Shown: positions 1 through 7,793, numbered from the stretch's first letter. The stretch: DNA of 13,496 nt from CAYXDR01 sp046498185 (GCA_046498185.1 JAWOBE010000218.1:1-13496); one strand, 5' to 3'. Numbers and translations: made by a program. Notes: a model not told the origin generated them from the letters alone.

Positions 1-2
1 TG

Positions 3-605
3 ATACCTAATCCTGAATCGGGCTGGGGTGTTACCGTCGGCATCGCCGAAGGACTCGCAAAGCCGCTGTATCCTGCGCTGATCAAGCTGCCGCAGGCGGT
101 CAGAACTTTTCAAGAAGAAACCCGCAAGGCCCGCGCAATAGAGGTCGGGCTGAAGTTCGGAGGAATCGACTCCCTTCTTCGAAACAAATGCGTTGCAATG
201 TGTGACGACAGCATCGTACGCGGCAGCATCAGTGAAGGAGGCTCCGTCTGGGTGGTATACAACGCCGGGGCGAACTACATCGAATTCTGGATTTCATACG
301 GACCCATGTTTTTCCCCTCTTTCAAAGAATGGCACAGGGGTGAAGAAAGTATTAAAGAGCTTGCCGTCCAAAGAGCTTTTCCCGACAGTAATCCCTACGA
401 CAAATCTCTGGATGAAATCAACAGGAAGGTGGCGAGCCTGATTGGAGTCGACGAGGTCAGATACAACACCCGGGATGGAATCCGGAAAGTCTCGGGAGAC
501 GGGTCTTTTCAGGCCCTCGATGCAAGCTATCCCATCGACGAAGCATTCTGGCCTGACTGGCTCAAGGTGGAAGTGGAAAAATACCACCGTTTTAGGAGTA
601 TCTGA
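3..605 (+). CDS. PurF-like amidophosphoribosyltransferase homologue, C-terminal part (5' end outside the window)
   Basis: The frame is open from the window edge, and 200 residues are visible before TGA. It aligns by eye with the phosphoribosyltransferase half of PurF, which makes phosphoribosylamine from PRPP and glutamine in purine synthesis. The visible residues are numbered from position 3. The substrate-loop region is IPNPESG (1-7), an RTF motif sits at 34-36, and the PRPP-binding loop is CDDSIVRGSI at about 67-76, against VDDSIVRGTT in standard PurF. After it, the segment with GPMFFP (100-105) resembles the PurF S-PP-x-x-P stretch. Where many PurF proteins carry a C-T-A-C-F-TGDYP motif binding an iron-sulfur cluster, this one reads FQALDASYPID, with no cysteine. 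It is therefore a divergent paralogue, perhaps not the housekeeping PurF. The glutaminase half cannot be seen. The family call is fairly secure; the exact substrate is unknown. Confidence 0.75.
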   Translation: MPNPESGWGVTVGIAEGLAKPLYPALIKLPQAVRTFQEETRKARAIEVGLKFGGIDSLLRNKCVAMCDDSIVRGSISEGGSVWVVYNAGANYIEFWISYGPMFFPSFKEWHRGEESIKELAVQRAFPDSNPYDKSLDEINRKVASLIGVDEVRYNTRDGIRKVSGDGSFQALDASYPIDEAFWPDWLKVEVEKYHRFRSI

Positions 606-715
606 AACACTCAAACACAAACCTAACTTCGGGTACGTCCCTATGACCTGATATTCCGTTGCAACAGCGACCCCCGCCTGAAATGATATTTCTATTACTT
701 TCACACCTTTTAGTT

Positions 716-721
716 TATAAT
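716..721 (+). promoter_or_regulatory. Possible -10 element upstream of glpA
   Basis: The hexamer is a perfect TATAAT in an AT-rich stretch, about 190 bases before glpA. No hexamer resembling TTGACA sits 16-18 bases upstream, so this is only a candidate promoter and may need an activator, or may be chance. Confidence 0.3.
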
Positions 722-744
722 ACAAATTTATTCAATGTTGATGT

Positions 745-780
745 TTTTCGTCTTCACCTCGATTGGTGCTTGAAGAAAAA
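745..780. repeat. Imperfect inverted repeat in the glpA leader
   Basis: TCTTCA (751-756) pairs with TGAAGA (771-776). Inside it, a CC/GG pair closes a small loop. Outside it, a T-run (745-749) can pair with an A-run (777-780) past a two-base bulge. The A-run follows the stem on the + strand, so this is not a + strand intrinsic terminator. It may be a leader structure or a binding site. Confidence 0.3.
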
Positions 781-909
781 TTTAAACTAATATTTCAGTG
801 TCTCTGCTATTTTAAACCATATGAATCCTTATCGTTTGCAGACCAACAATCGTAAACCAACAACCTGCTCCGGCTTTTTCAGCGGCACCTGCTTAAAGAG
901 GTTTCGAAT

Positions 910-2475
910 TTGCGGACCCAGGTTCTGATTATAGGCGGTGGGGTGACAGGCACCGGACTTGTCAGGGATCTTGCACTGCGCGGCATCAAATGTATCCTGG
1001 TGGAGAAACAGGATCTCAATGCCGGGGCGTCCGGAGCTAATCACGGCCTGCTGCACAGCGGAGCCAGGTATGTCGCCGGCGATTCTCAATCCGCAGCTCA
1101 GTGCAGGGTGGAAAACGAGCTGCTTAAAAAACTGGCGCCGCACTGCATAGAAAACACCGGTGGACTTTTTGTCGCTGTTGAAGGGGACGACGAAAAATAC
1201 TCGGCTGAATTTCCTGATTTATGCGCAGCAGCGGGTATTCCCGCTCTCCCGTTGACGCCTCGCGAAACACGCGAACGTGAACCGTTGCTGACAGACAGAA
1301 TATCAGCAGCCTATGAAGTCGAAGACGCTTCGATCGATCCGTTTCGGCTTTCCCTCGCCAATATGCATCACGCAATTTCCCTCGGCTCCCTCTTACTTTG
1401 TCACTGCGAGGTGACGGGTTTCGAAATCGATAACGGGCTAATTCTGGCGGCCCGGCTCCGCGACACCTCCAACGGACGAAAAATCCTGGTGGAAGCCGAA
1501 CAGTTTGTAAATGCCGCCGGAGCATGGGCCGGCATCACCGCGGCGATGGCCGGGGCCTCGATCCCGATTCTTTATTCCAAGGGGACATTACTGGTCACGG
1601 GGCACCGCCTGTGCCACAGAGTGGTGAATCGACTTCGCCCTCCCTCCGACGGAGATATCGTGGTGCCCGGGGGAACCGTTTCCATCCTTGGAACCACCTC
1701 GATCAGGATCGAATCCCTGGATGAAGTAGCGCCCAAGGTAAACGAGGTGGACCTGATCGTAGAAGAAACCAAGGCCCTTCTGCCGTGTGTCGAAGAAACA
1801 CGTTTGATCCGGGCTTTCACCGGCGTCAGACCTTTGATCTCGCAGACTGGAAAATTTGATGATCGCTCCGTTAGCCGTGGTTTCGCCCTCCTGGATCATC
1901 TCTCGGATGGCCTCAAAAATTTTGCGACGATAGCCAGCGGGAAACTGACTACTTATCGCTTGATGGCGGAAACGGCAGCTGACCTTGTTTCTTCAAGACT
2001 GGGCAATTCAAACCCGTGCCTGACCTCACGCGAACACCTTCCCGACCCCGCCGTCTGCCGCTGGACCGAGCCGGCTTCATCCCCTAAAAAGTGGTTCGGG
2101 AACGGAAAGCGCCAATCCATAATGTTGTGCGAGTGCGAAATGGTTCCGGCAAGCACGGTTGATCTCATCGCAGATTGCCTGCAGGAAAACGGGAAAAAGG
2201 TGAATCTCAAGGCTCTAACACTTCGAAGTCGAATAGGCAAAGGCCCCTGTCAGGGTACTTTTTGCGGTTCGCAGGTGACATCATATCTTTATGACCGTGG
2301 CCTGTATGATTCAAATTCGGGGCTGAAAGACCTCGGGAAATTTTTGATCGAAAGGTGGAAAGGCATCCGCCCGATCCTCCTGGATACACAACTGGCCCAG
2401 GCCGAATTGCAGGAAGCGCTTTATTGCGGATTTTTCTGCCTGGAACTCGGGAATCCCGAAGATATCGACGTCTGA
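910..2475 (+). CDS. glpA: Anaerobic glycerol-3-phosphate dehydrogenase, subunit A
   Basis: This FAD-dependent subunit oxidises sn-glycerol-3-phosphate to dihydroxyacetone phosphate. It has 521 residues, close to E. coli GlpA (about 540). The N-terminus has the dinucleotide-binding motif IIGGGVTGTG (7-16), and the family motif around SGANHGLLHSGARY lies at 41-54. The C-terminal BFD-like domain keeps four cysteines for a [2Fe-2S] cluster: C407 and C409 (CEC), and C447 and C452 (CQGTFC). The aerobic enzyme GlpD lacks this domain, which separates the two. The start is TTG, preceded by AAAGAGG at 895-901 (8-base spacing); no better start lies nearby. glpB follows 25 bases after the stop, so the two should be one operon. 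Subunit identity is secure. How electrons leave the complex is open because glpC is not next door. Confidence 0.93.
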   Translation: MRTQVLIIGGGVTGTGLVRDLALRGIKCILVEKQDLNAGASGANHGLLHSGARYVAGDSQSAAQCRVENELLKKLAPHCIENTGGLFVAVEGDDEKYSAEFPDLCAAAGIPALPLTPRETREREPLLTDRISAAYEVEDASIDPFRLSLANMHHAISLGSLLLCHCEVTGFEIDNGLILAARLRDTSNGRKILVEAEQFVNAAGAWAGITAAMAGASIPILYSKGTLLVTGHRLCHRVVNRLRPPSDGDIVVPGGTVSILGTTSIRIESLDEVAPKVNEVDLIVEETKALLPCVEETRLIRAFTGVRPLISQTGKFDDRSVSRGFALLDHLSDGLKNFATIASGKLTTYRLMAETAADLVSSRLGNSNPCLTSREHLPDPAVCRWTEPASSPKKWFGNGKRQSIMLCECEMVPASTVDLIADCLQENGKKVNLKALTLRSRIGKGPCQGTFCGSQVTSYLYDRGLYDSNSGLKDLGKFLIERWKGIRPILLDTQLAQAELQEALYCGFFCLELGNPEDIDV

Positions 2476-2500
2476 ATATTATTCTTTGAGAGCGTCAACC

Positions 2501-3787
2501 ATGGAAAACACCGAAACAATTGACTCTGAACTGGCGGTAATCGGAGCAGGCATCGCCGGGATGGCGGCGGCCATGTTCGCATCGAACAGAGGCATCCCAA
2601 CTGTTCAAATCGGACGAACCGGCGAAATAGCTTTAGCAAGCGGCCTTATCGACCTCATGGGAGTTTATCCGCTGAATAAAGAATTTATATTGGAAGATCC
2701 CTGGGCTTCAATTGAATTATTGACCCAACAATCCCCCGAACATCCTTACGCTCGTCTTGGAAAGAAAAAAATTCTGAATGCATTGAACGAAGCGGTCGAA
2801 TTTCTCGGACAATTCGGGCTTCTTTATCAAGGTTGCGGCGAAAAAAACTCACTGGTACTAACCCCGGCCGGTACCCTGAAGCCGACATATTTTGTCCCGT
2901 CAGGAATGTGGAACGGCGTTCAATCCCTAAAGGATGGAACCCCATGCACGATTGTGGGTTTTCAAGGTTTGAAGGGGTTCAGCCCACGGCAGATGACAAC
3001 CGTACAACAGCACCTACGGCCTGGAATGCACGCCGCGAAGATATCCTTCCCGGCTGCCCCTTCCAACTCCGAAATTTATCCGGAGCAACTGGCGCGTCGA
3101 TTTGATCTTCCGGAAGAAATACGTCTGTTGGCAGGTCTTTTGCGGCCTAACATCGCCAACGCAGGTGCTGTCGGCCTTCCGGCGGTACTCGGAATTTATC
3201 GCTCGAAACAGGCGATAGTAGAGCTTGAACAGGCACTGGGCATAAAGGTTTTTGAAATTCCAACGATCCCGCCCTCTGTCCCGGGCATCCGCCTCAAAGA
3301 AACCTTCTCTACGGGGCTGCGCCACAGCGGCGTCCATTTGCTGCACCAGTTTCGGGTGCTTGAAGCGGCGTCGGCCCAAGGGGATAAATTTCATTTGAAG
3401 GTAGGTCGAAAAAACCCTGAACTGACAATCAGGGCTTCAGGCGTAATCCTTGCGAGCGGGCGATTCATCGGAGGAGGACTTCATGCTGAAAGAACCGGGA
3501 TTCGCGAGACGATTTTCCATCTCCCGGTGCACCAACCAAGCAACCGGGAATCCTGGCATCGGATGAACCCGATGGATATTAGAGGACATCCGGTGAATCG
3601 CGCCGGGCTTGAAGTTGACAAAAGTTTCAGGCCTTTAAAAAACGGCGGCCCTGCATTTGAAAATTTATATGCCGCAGGATCCATTTTGGCGCATCAGGAT
3701 TGGATGCGGATGAAATGTGGAGCCGGTCTTTCCATCGCAACCGCTTTCGGGGCGGTTGAAGCCTTCAGTGCATCCCTCCGTTCATAG
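2501..3787 (+). CDS. glpB: Anaerobic glycerol-3-phosphate dehydrogenase, subunit B
   Basis: This is the flavoprotein partner of GlpA, 428 residues against about 419 in E. coli. A dinucleotide-binding motif VIGAGIAGMAAA lies at 13-24. A segment with GEIALASGLIDLMG follows, typical of GlpB. The C-terminus has the conserved CGAGLSIATAFGAVEA, where the FAD-binding fold closes. I chose ATG 2501, which has GAGAG nine bases upstream, over an in-frame TTG at 2486 with no ribosome-binding site. The gene belongs to the glpA operon and is its last member: a gap of 191 bases separates it from ffh, which has a different role. In E. coli, GlpAB is tied to the membrane and quinone pool by GlpC. No such gene is present here, so it would have to be elsewhere or replaced. 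Confidence 0.88.
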   Translation: MENTETIDSELAVIGAGIAGMAAAMFASNRGIPTVQIGRTGEIALASGLIDLMGVYPLNKEFILEDPWASIELLTQQSPEHPYARLGKKKILNALNEAVEFLGQFGLLYQGCGEKNSLVLTPAGTLKPTYFVPSGMWNGVQSLKDGTPCTIVGFQGLKGFSPRQMTTVQQHLRPGMHAAKISFPAAPSNSEIYPEQLARRFDLPEEIRLLAGLLRPNIANAGAVGLPAVLGIYRSKQAIVELEQALGIKVFEIPTIPPSVPGIRLKETFSTGLRHSGVHLLHQFRVLEAASAQGDKFHLKVGRKNPELTIRASGVILASGRFIGGGLHAERTGIRETIFHLPVHQPSNRESWHRMNPMDIRGHPVNRAGLEVDKSFRPLKNGGPAFENLYAAGSILAHQDWMRMKCGAGLSIATAFGAVEAFSASLRS

Positions 3788-3884
3788 AGCATCTGATGAA
3801 TGGTCGGCGGCTATGCCTTTGAACGATTAAACCAACAATCTCGATGAAAAACAGATTAAAATATGGTAATGAAAATAAAGACCC

Positions 3885-3918
3885 TACCCGAAGCGCGGCT
3901 TGGTATAGGTAATTTTTT
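3885..3918 (+). terminator. Weak candidate intrinsic terminator after glpB
   Basis: A stem of TACC/GGTA and AAGC/GCTT with a two-base bulge and a three-base loop spans 3885-3905. A run of six T follows at 3913-3918. The stem is short and the T-run begins seven bases after it, so efficiency is doubtful. It sits where the glpAB operon should end. Confidence 0.3.
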
Positions 3919-3919
3919 A

Positions 3920-3949
3920 TTGACAGATGTCTATCATTCGAATTAAGTT
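3920..3949 (+). promoter_or_regulatory. Candidate promoter for ffh and the downstream ribosomal operon
   Basis: There is a perfect -35 hexamer TTGACA at 3920-3925. At 17-18 bases downstream the best -10 match is weak (TAAGTT at 3944-3949). It lies 30 bases before the ffh start, in an AT-rich stretch after a functional break from glpB. The -35 is convincing, the -10 is not. Confidence 0.4.
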
Positions 3950-3978
3950 GTTCGTTTATTATTTATAAGAGTTGAAAA

Positions 3979-5307
3979 ATGTTTGAAAGTTTGTCAGAAA
4001 AACTGGATGGTACGCTCAAAAAGCTGACTGGCCGGGGTAAATTGAGCGAAGGCAACATAAAAGACGCCCTCAAGGAGGTGCGTTTGGCGTTGCTGGAAGC
4101 GGATGTTAACTATAAGGTCGTAAAAAACTTCATAGAGGACATCCGACGCCGGGCGGTGGGCGTAGAAGTTTTGCAGAGCCTTACACCCGGTCAACAGTTC
4201 ATAAAAATTGTAAATGAAGAGCTGGCCTCCTTGATGGCCCATGAAAATCAAGGGCTTCAGCTGACTGGCCGAAGTCCTTTTTGTATAATGCTTGTGGGAC
4301 TTCAGGGCTCCGGAAAAACAACCACGGCCGCCAAGCTGGCTGGCTATCTTCGCAAGCAGGGCCGACATCCGTATCTGGTGCCTGCTGATGTATACAGACC
4401 TGCAGCGGTCAAGCAACTCGAAAAACTGGGAGCGATGATTGAGATTCCGGTATACGAGACGGATATAAATTCAAAGCCGGAGTTCATATGCGGGGATGCC
4501 GTATCTCGTTCGGGTTCTGCTGGTGCGGATGTAGTCATACTTGATACCGCCGGCAGATTGCATGTTGATGAAAACCTGATGAATGAGCTGGTTCGGATCA
4601 AGGAAACCGCTGCTCCGGTGGAAATCCTGTTCGTAGCCGACGCCATGACCGGGCAGGACGCGGTAAACGTGGCCGCAAAATTCGACGAAGCGCTGGACAT
4701 AACCGGAATAGTGCTTACGAAGATGGAAGGCGATGCCAGAGGCGGCGCAGCTCTTTCTATTCGGGCGGTGACCGGCAAACCGGTAAAATTTATCGGTGTC
4801 GGAGAAAAAGTGACCGCACTTGAGGCTTTTCATCCGGAAAGAGTGGCTTCACAGATCCTTGGCATGGGCGATGTCGTATCTTTGATCGAAAGGGCCCAGG
4901 AGGAATTCGATGAAAAGCAGGCTGCGGAACTTCAGAAGAAGCTGCGTAAAAACGAATTTGATCTCGAAGATTTCAAATCACAGCTTGTACAGATGAAAAA
5001 ACTGGGCTCCGTGGAAGACATTATGAGCATGCTTCCCGGCATGGGGCGGATGAACAAAAAAATCAAGCAGCTTTCCCCTGATGACGGCGAGCTTGGCAGG
5101 GTGGAAGCCATTATAAATTCCATGACCAGAGAAGAGCGACGAAAGTACAGAATAATAGATGGCAGCAGAAGGCGAAGAATCGCCGCCGGCAGCGGGACCA
5201 CTGTACAGGATGTCAATCGATTGCTTAAAAATTTCAGTCAGATGAAAAAAATGATAGGACGTTTCTCCAAAAAAGGGCATCGTGGAATGGGTTCCTTGTT
5301 CGGCTGA
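3979..5307 (+). CDS. ffh: Signal recognition particle protein Ffh (SRP54 homologue)
   Basis: Ffh binds signal peptides of nascent membrane and secreted proteins and, with 4.5S RNA and FtsY, delivers ribosomes to the membrane. It has 442 residues, normal for the family. The helical N domain is at 1-90. The GTPase G domain has a P-loop GLQGSGKTTTA (107-117), DTAGR (189-193), TKMEGDARGG (247-256) and a GVGEK-containing closing segment (273-277). The methionine-rich M domain has MLPGM (351-355) and the RNA-binding SRRRRIAAGSGT (396-407). The protein ends with the common GMGSLFG. The ATG start has AAGAG eight bases upstream. It heads the translation block, and rpsP follows after 41 bases, as in many proteobacteria. 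No 4.5S RNA gene was seen in the window. Confidence 0.97.
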   Translation: MFESLSEKLDGTLKKLTGRGKLSEGNIKDALKEVRLALLEADVNYKVVKNFIEDIRRRAVGVEVLQSLTPGQQFIKIVNEELASLMAHENQGLQLTGRSPFCIMLVGLQGSGKTTTAAKLAGYLRKQGRHPYLVPADVYRPAAVKQLEKLGAMIEIPVYETDINSKPEFICGDAVSRSGSAGADVVILDTAGRLHVDENLMNELVRIKETAAPVEILFVADAMTGQDAVNVAAKFDEALDITGIVLTKMEGDARGGAALSIRAVTGKPVKFIGVGEKVTALEAFHPERVASQILGMGDVVSLIERAQEEFDEKQAAELQKKLRKNEFDLEDFKSQLVQMKKLGSVEDIMSMLPGMGRMNKKIKQLSPDDGELGRVEAIINSMTREERRKYRIIDGSRRRRIAAGSGTTVQDVNRLLKNFSQMKKMIGRFSKKGHRGMGSLFG

Positions 5308-5348
5308 AACCTATAAAATTACTGGGCACGAGGGGGTGATAAACTCTA

Positions 5349-5612
5349 ATGGCAGTTAAAATCAGATTGGCGAGAATGGGTTCCAAGAAAAAACCTTTTT
5401 ACCGGATCGTGGCGGCTGACTCCGAATCCCCGCGCGACGGCAAATTTCTGGAAATTCTTGGATATTATGATCCAATGAAAGAACCGGCAGCCGTGAAGAT
5501 GCACGAAGAAAAGGTAAACTATTGGCTCGAAAAAGGAGCCCGGTTTACTGAATCGGCCGGGGTGATCCTTAAAAAACATGGCTTATTGAACGCCAAACCG
5601 GCGGCAAACTGA
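5349..5612 (+). CDS. rpsP: 30S ribosomal protein S16
   Basis: S16 is an early assembly protein of the small subunit. It has 87 residues, typical for bacteria. The N-terminal sequence VKIRLARMGSKKKPFYRIV is the family signature, followed by SPRDGKFLEILGYYDP. The start has a strong ribosome-binding site, GGGGGTGAT, at 5332-5340, nearly complementary to the 16S rRNA end; this suits a highly made protein. It lies between ffh and the KH protein gene. Confidence 0.97.
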   Translation: MAVKIRLARMGSKKKPFYRIVAADSESPRDGKFLEILGYYDPMKEPAAVKMHEEKVNYWLEKGARFTESAGVILKKHGLLNAKPAAN

Positions 5613-5653
5613 CGGGAATGCAGAGGTGAAATCTTAGACGGAGGTGTATCGAG

Positions 5654-5884
5654 ATGAAGGACTTGATTACATACATCGCGAAAGCACTCGTGGATAAGCC
5701 GGAAAGTGTCTTAGTAACCGAGATTGAGGGAGAACAAACTTCTGTAATAGAACTGAAAGTTGCCAAAGAAGACCTTGGTAAAGTCATAGGCAAACAAGGC
5801 AGAACGGCCAGGGCTATGAGAACTATCTTGAGTGCCGCCTCCACTAAGATCAACAAGAGATCGGTTCTGGAGATTCTCGAATAA
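5654..5884 (+). CDS. khpA: KH-domain RNA-binding protein (KhpA/YlqC family)
   Basis: This is a 76-residue single KH domain, the full length of the family. The GxxG RNA-binding loop is IGKQGR at 45-50, set in the conserved segment GKVIGKQGRTARAMRTIL. A good ribosome-binding site, GGAGGTG, lies at about 5640-5646, seven bases before ATG. Proteins of this family sit between rpsP and rimM in many bacteria and bind RNA; in firmicutes KhpA pairs with KhpB and affects cell division and small RNAs. Its partner is not in this window. The rimM start comes only two bases after its stop. Confidence 0.92.
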   Translation: MKDLITYIAKALVDKPESVLVTEIEGEQTSVIELKVAKEDLGKVIGKQGRTARAMRTILSAASTKINKRSVLEILE

Positions 5885-5886
5885 TC

Positions 5887-6420
5887 TTGAGGAAGATTTC
5901 ACCGTTTGATTTGATTCTGGTGGGGAAAGTGATCCGGCCTCATGGAACGGCGGGGTTTGTCCGTGTCGCCTCCTACTCTGGATCTGAAGCTTCTTTTGTT
6001 GAAGCGGGCACTGTTTTCCTTAAAAAGTCGTCCGGAGAAATATGCAGATTCAGGGTTCTTGAAGCCAAGCCTCACAAGAGGTTGGTGTTAATGCACCTGG
6101 AGGGAATCAATTCGGTTCCTTCGGCGGAAAAGATACGCGGTTCGGATATCTTCGTCGAAAAGAAAAATCTTTCCAGGGCCGACGATGAAGTCTTCTGGTT
6201 TGAGCTGATCGGTCTCGCGGTCTGCCTGGATACCGGAGAAGAAATCGGCAGGGTTTCCAAAATAATACCAACCCCGGCCCATGATATCTATGTTGTGCGG
6301 AAAGGTTCGAAGGAATACATGATTCCCGCCGTTCATGAAGTGGTTGAAAAGATAGACATTCAGGCCGGAACAATCGTGATAAAGCCTCCGGAAGGCTTAT
6401 TGGAAATAAATGAGATTTGA
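5887..6420 (+). CDS. rimM: Ribosome maturation factor RimM
   Basis: RimM binds S19 and helps the 30S head domain mature. It has 177 residues, within the usual range. The N-terminal beta-barrel begins with LILVGKVIRPHGTAGFVRV, the family signature. The C-terminal PRC-barrel contains FWFELIGLAV, then EEIGRV and the conserved YMIPAV segment. The start is TTG, two bases after the khpA stop, with no clear ribosome-binding site of its own; translational coupling to khpA would explain it. The end overlaps trmD by 11 bases. Confidence 0.93.
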   Translation: MRKISPFDLILVGKVIRPHGTAGFVRVASYSGSEASFVEAGTVFLKKSSGEICRFRVLEAKPHKRLVLMHLEGINSVPSAEKIRGSDIFVEKKNLSRADDEVFWFELIGLAVCLDTGEEIGRVSKIIPTPAHDIYVVRKGSKEYMIPAVHEVVEKIDIQAGTIVIKPPEGLLEINEI

Positions 6421-7144
6421 TATCCTCACGATATTTCCCGGCATGATTTCATGCTATTTGAACGAAGGGGTGCTCGGAAGGGCTACGGCGGATAAGCGGG
6501 TCGATATCAGGGTGGTTAATATCCGGGATTTCGCAGAAGGAGTTCATCGAAGCACCGACGATAGGCCATATGGAGGAGGCGCCGGGATGGTGATGCGTCC
6601 CGATCCGATTTACCGGGCGCTTGAATCCATAGACCGTCCAGAAGGAAGAAACGGAGTAGTACTGCTGAGCCCGGGGGGGGAGCCATTCAACCAGGCTATG
6701 GCATGGGAATTTTCCCGTTGGAATCAGCTGATGTTGATATGCGGTCGCTATGAAGGAGTCGACGAAAGAATCAAACTTCTTTGTGTGGACCGAGAAATTT
6801 CGATAGGCGATTATGTGCTGAGCGGAGGAGAACTCGGTGCGCTGGTGGTTATCGATGCAATAAGCCGCCTGCTTCCCGGGGTTCTTGGAGACGATGATTC
6901 CGCTCTGGGGGATTGTTTCGAAGGTGGCAGGCTTAAATATCCGCAATACACAAGACCTGCGGAATTCAAGGGATGCCGGGTTCCACCTGTTCTTTTGAAC
7001 GGAAATCACGAAGAAATTCGTAAATGGCGTAAAAGGGAGGCGGTGAAGCGGACACTCGAAATGAGACCCGACCTTTTCAGGGTAAGGGATCCGGACGAGG
7101 AAGAAAAAAATATCCTGGAAGATTTGCGACTTGAGCAAACCTGA
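6410..7144 (+). CDS. trmD: tRNA (guanine-37-N1)-methyltransferase TrmD
   Basis: TrmD uses S-adenosylmethionine to methylate G37 next to the anticodon, which prevents +1 frameshifting; it is normally essential. It has 244 residues. The N-terminal motif is FDILTIFPGM (3-12). DRPYGGGAGM (51-60), LSPGG (86-90), CGRYEGVDER (111-120) and SIGDYVLSGGE (131-141) form the trefoil-knot cofactor site, and D168 matches the catalytic aspartate. The C-terminal tRNA-binding part has PQYTRP, then PPVLLNGNHEEIRKWR. Its start lies inside rimM (11-base overlap), so the two should be coupled. Confidence 0.97.
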   Translation: MRFDILTIFPGMISCYLNEGVLGRATADKRVDIRVVNIRDFAEGVHRSTDDRPYGGGAGMVMRPDPIYRALESIDRPEGRNGVVLLSPGGEPFNQAMAWEFSRWNQLMLICGRYEGVDERIKLLCVDREISIGDYVLSGGELGALVVIDAISRLLPGVLGDDDSALGDCFEGGRLKYPQYTRPAEFKGCRVPPVLLNGNHEEIRKWRKREAVKRTLEMRPDLFRVRDPDEEEKNILEDLRLEQT

Positions 7145-7207
7145 TTCAGAAAAAGACGGTTTAAGCGCTGTTTCGCATTATGGGAATAAACAGGAACGAG
7201 ATGACCA

Positions 7208-7771
7208 ATGGAACTCTACATCGGGCTTGTCCACCACCCTGTATACAATAAACGATACGAAACGATCGCCTCTGCCGTTACAATTTTCGATCTGCATGAC
7301 ATTGCCAGAACCGCCGCGACATATAACGTCAAACGGTTTCTGGTCATAACCCCGCTTGAAGATCAGCAGCAACTGGTTGGTCGGGTGCTTGATCACTGGG
7401 TTAAAGGATTTGGTGCCCAGTATAATGGAAATAGAAAGGAAGCGCTGGAACTGATAGATTTAGTCCCGTCCATCGATGACGCCGTGAAGCGCGCGACCGG
7501 TGAAAACGGAACAGGGCCGTTGGTCGTTGCCACGGGTGCACGGGAAACGGAGTTTCGATCTTTATCGTTTAAAGATCTCCGTCGGATTTTGGAAGGGTCA
7601 GCCCCTGTTCTGCTTCTGTTTGGAACAGCATGGGGGTTACATCGACAGGTGCTCGAGCAGGCCGACTTTGTTCTGGAACCCGTGAAAGGACCGGTTCAGT
7701 ATAACCATCTCTCAGTAAGATCGGCTGCTGCTATTATCCTTGACCGGCTGATTGGTACGGACCGCCGGTGA
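7208..7771 (+). CDS. Uncharacterised SPOUT-type RNA methyltransferase (Methyltrn_RNA_4-like)
   Basis: A 187-residue protein between trmD and rplS. It begins MELYIGLVHHPVYNK. The C-terminal half has GPLVVATGARE (103-113), PVLLLFGTAWGL (133-144) and NHLSVRSAAAIILDRLIG (166-183). This last pattern, a glycine-rich LLFGT loop then an N-x-L-S-x-R-S-A-A helix, matches the deep trefoil knot that binds S-adenosylmethionine in SPOUT enzymes. I recall proteins of this kind at the same place in Desulfobacterota, Aquificae and spirochaetes as a family of putative RNA methyltransferases with no known substrate. The ATG is preceded by AGGAACGAG. Gaps of 63 and 22 bases to its neighbours suggest it is in the operon. 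The fold call is good; the target RNA is unknown. Confidence 0.82.
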   Translation: MELYIGLVHHPVYNKRYETIASAVTIFDLHDIARTAATYNVKRFLVITPLEDQQQLVGRVLDHWVKGFGAQYNGNRKEALELIDLVPSIDDAVKRATGENGTGPLVVATGARETEFRSLSFKDLRRILEGSAPVLLLFGTAWGLHRQVLEQADFVLEPVKGPVQYNHLSVRSAAAIILDRLIGTDRR

Positions 7772-7793
7772 TGAAATAGATTTGGAGGAAGAA

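Larger units (their letters stand above)
606..909. other. Intergenic leader between the PurF-like gene and glpA
   Basis: These 304 AT-rich bases hold no credible gene. Three things can be seen. There is a TATAAT hexamer at 716-721 without a good -35 partner. There is an imperfect inverted repeat at about 745-780. The octamer ACCAACAA occurs twice, at 842-849 and 856-863, just ahead of glpA. The region probably carries the glpAB promoter and operator, but no known regulator site is recognised. Confidence 0.6.

Noticed and set aside
294..725. Minus-strand open frame opposite the PurF-like gene
   Set aside because: The + strand frame has clear PurF motifs across the same bases, including the PRPP loop region just upstream.
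6669..6676. G-run in trmD, and a similar one in ptsI near 11502, as possible frameshift sites
   Set aside because: Both proteins read through in frame with conserved motifs on each side, so there is no sign of an error or programmed shift.
6449..7138. Long minus-strand open frame opposite trmD (229 residues)
   Set aside because: It lies wholly inside a well-supported trmD on the other strand, has no ribosome-binding site and no family features.
7752..7793. Longer rplS start at TTG 7752
   Set aside because: It begins inside the preceding gene, while ATG 7794 has GGAGG five bases upstream and gives the standard L19 length.
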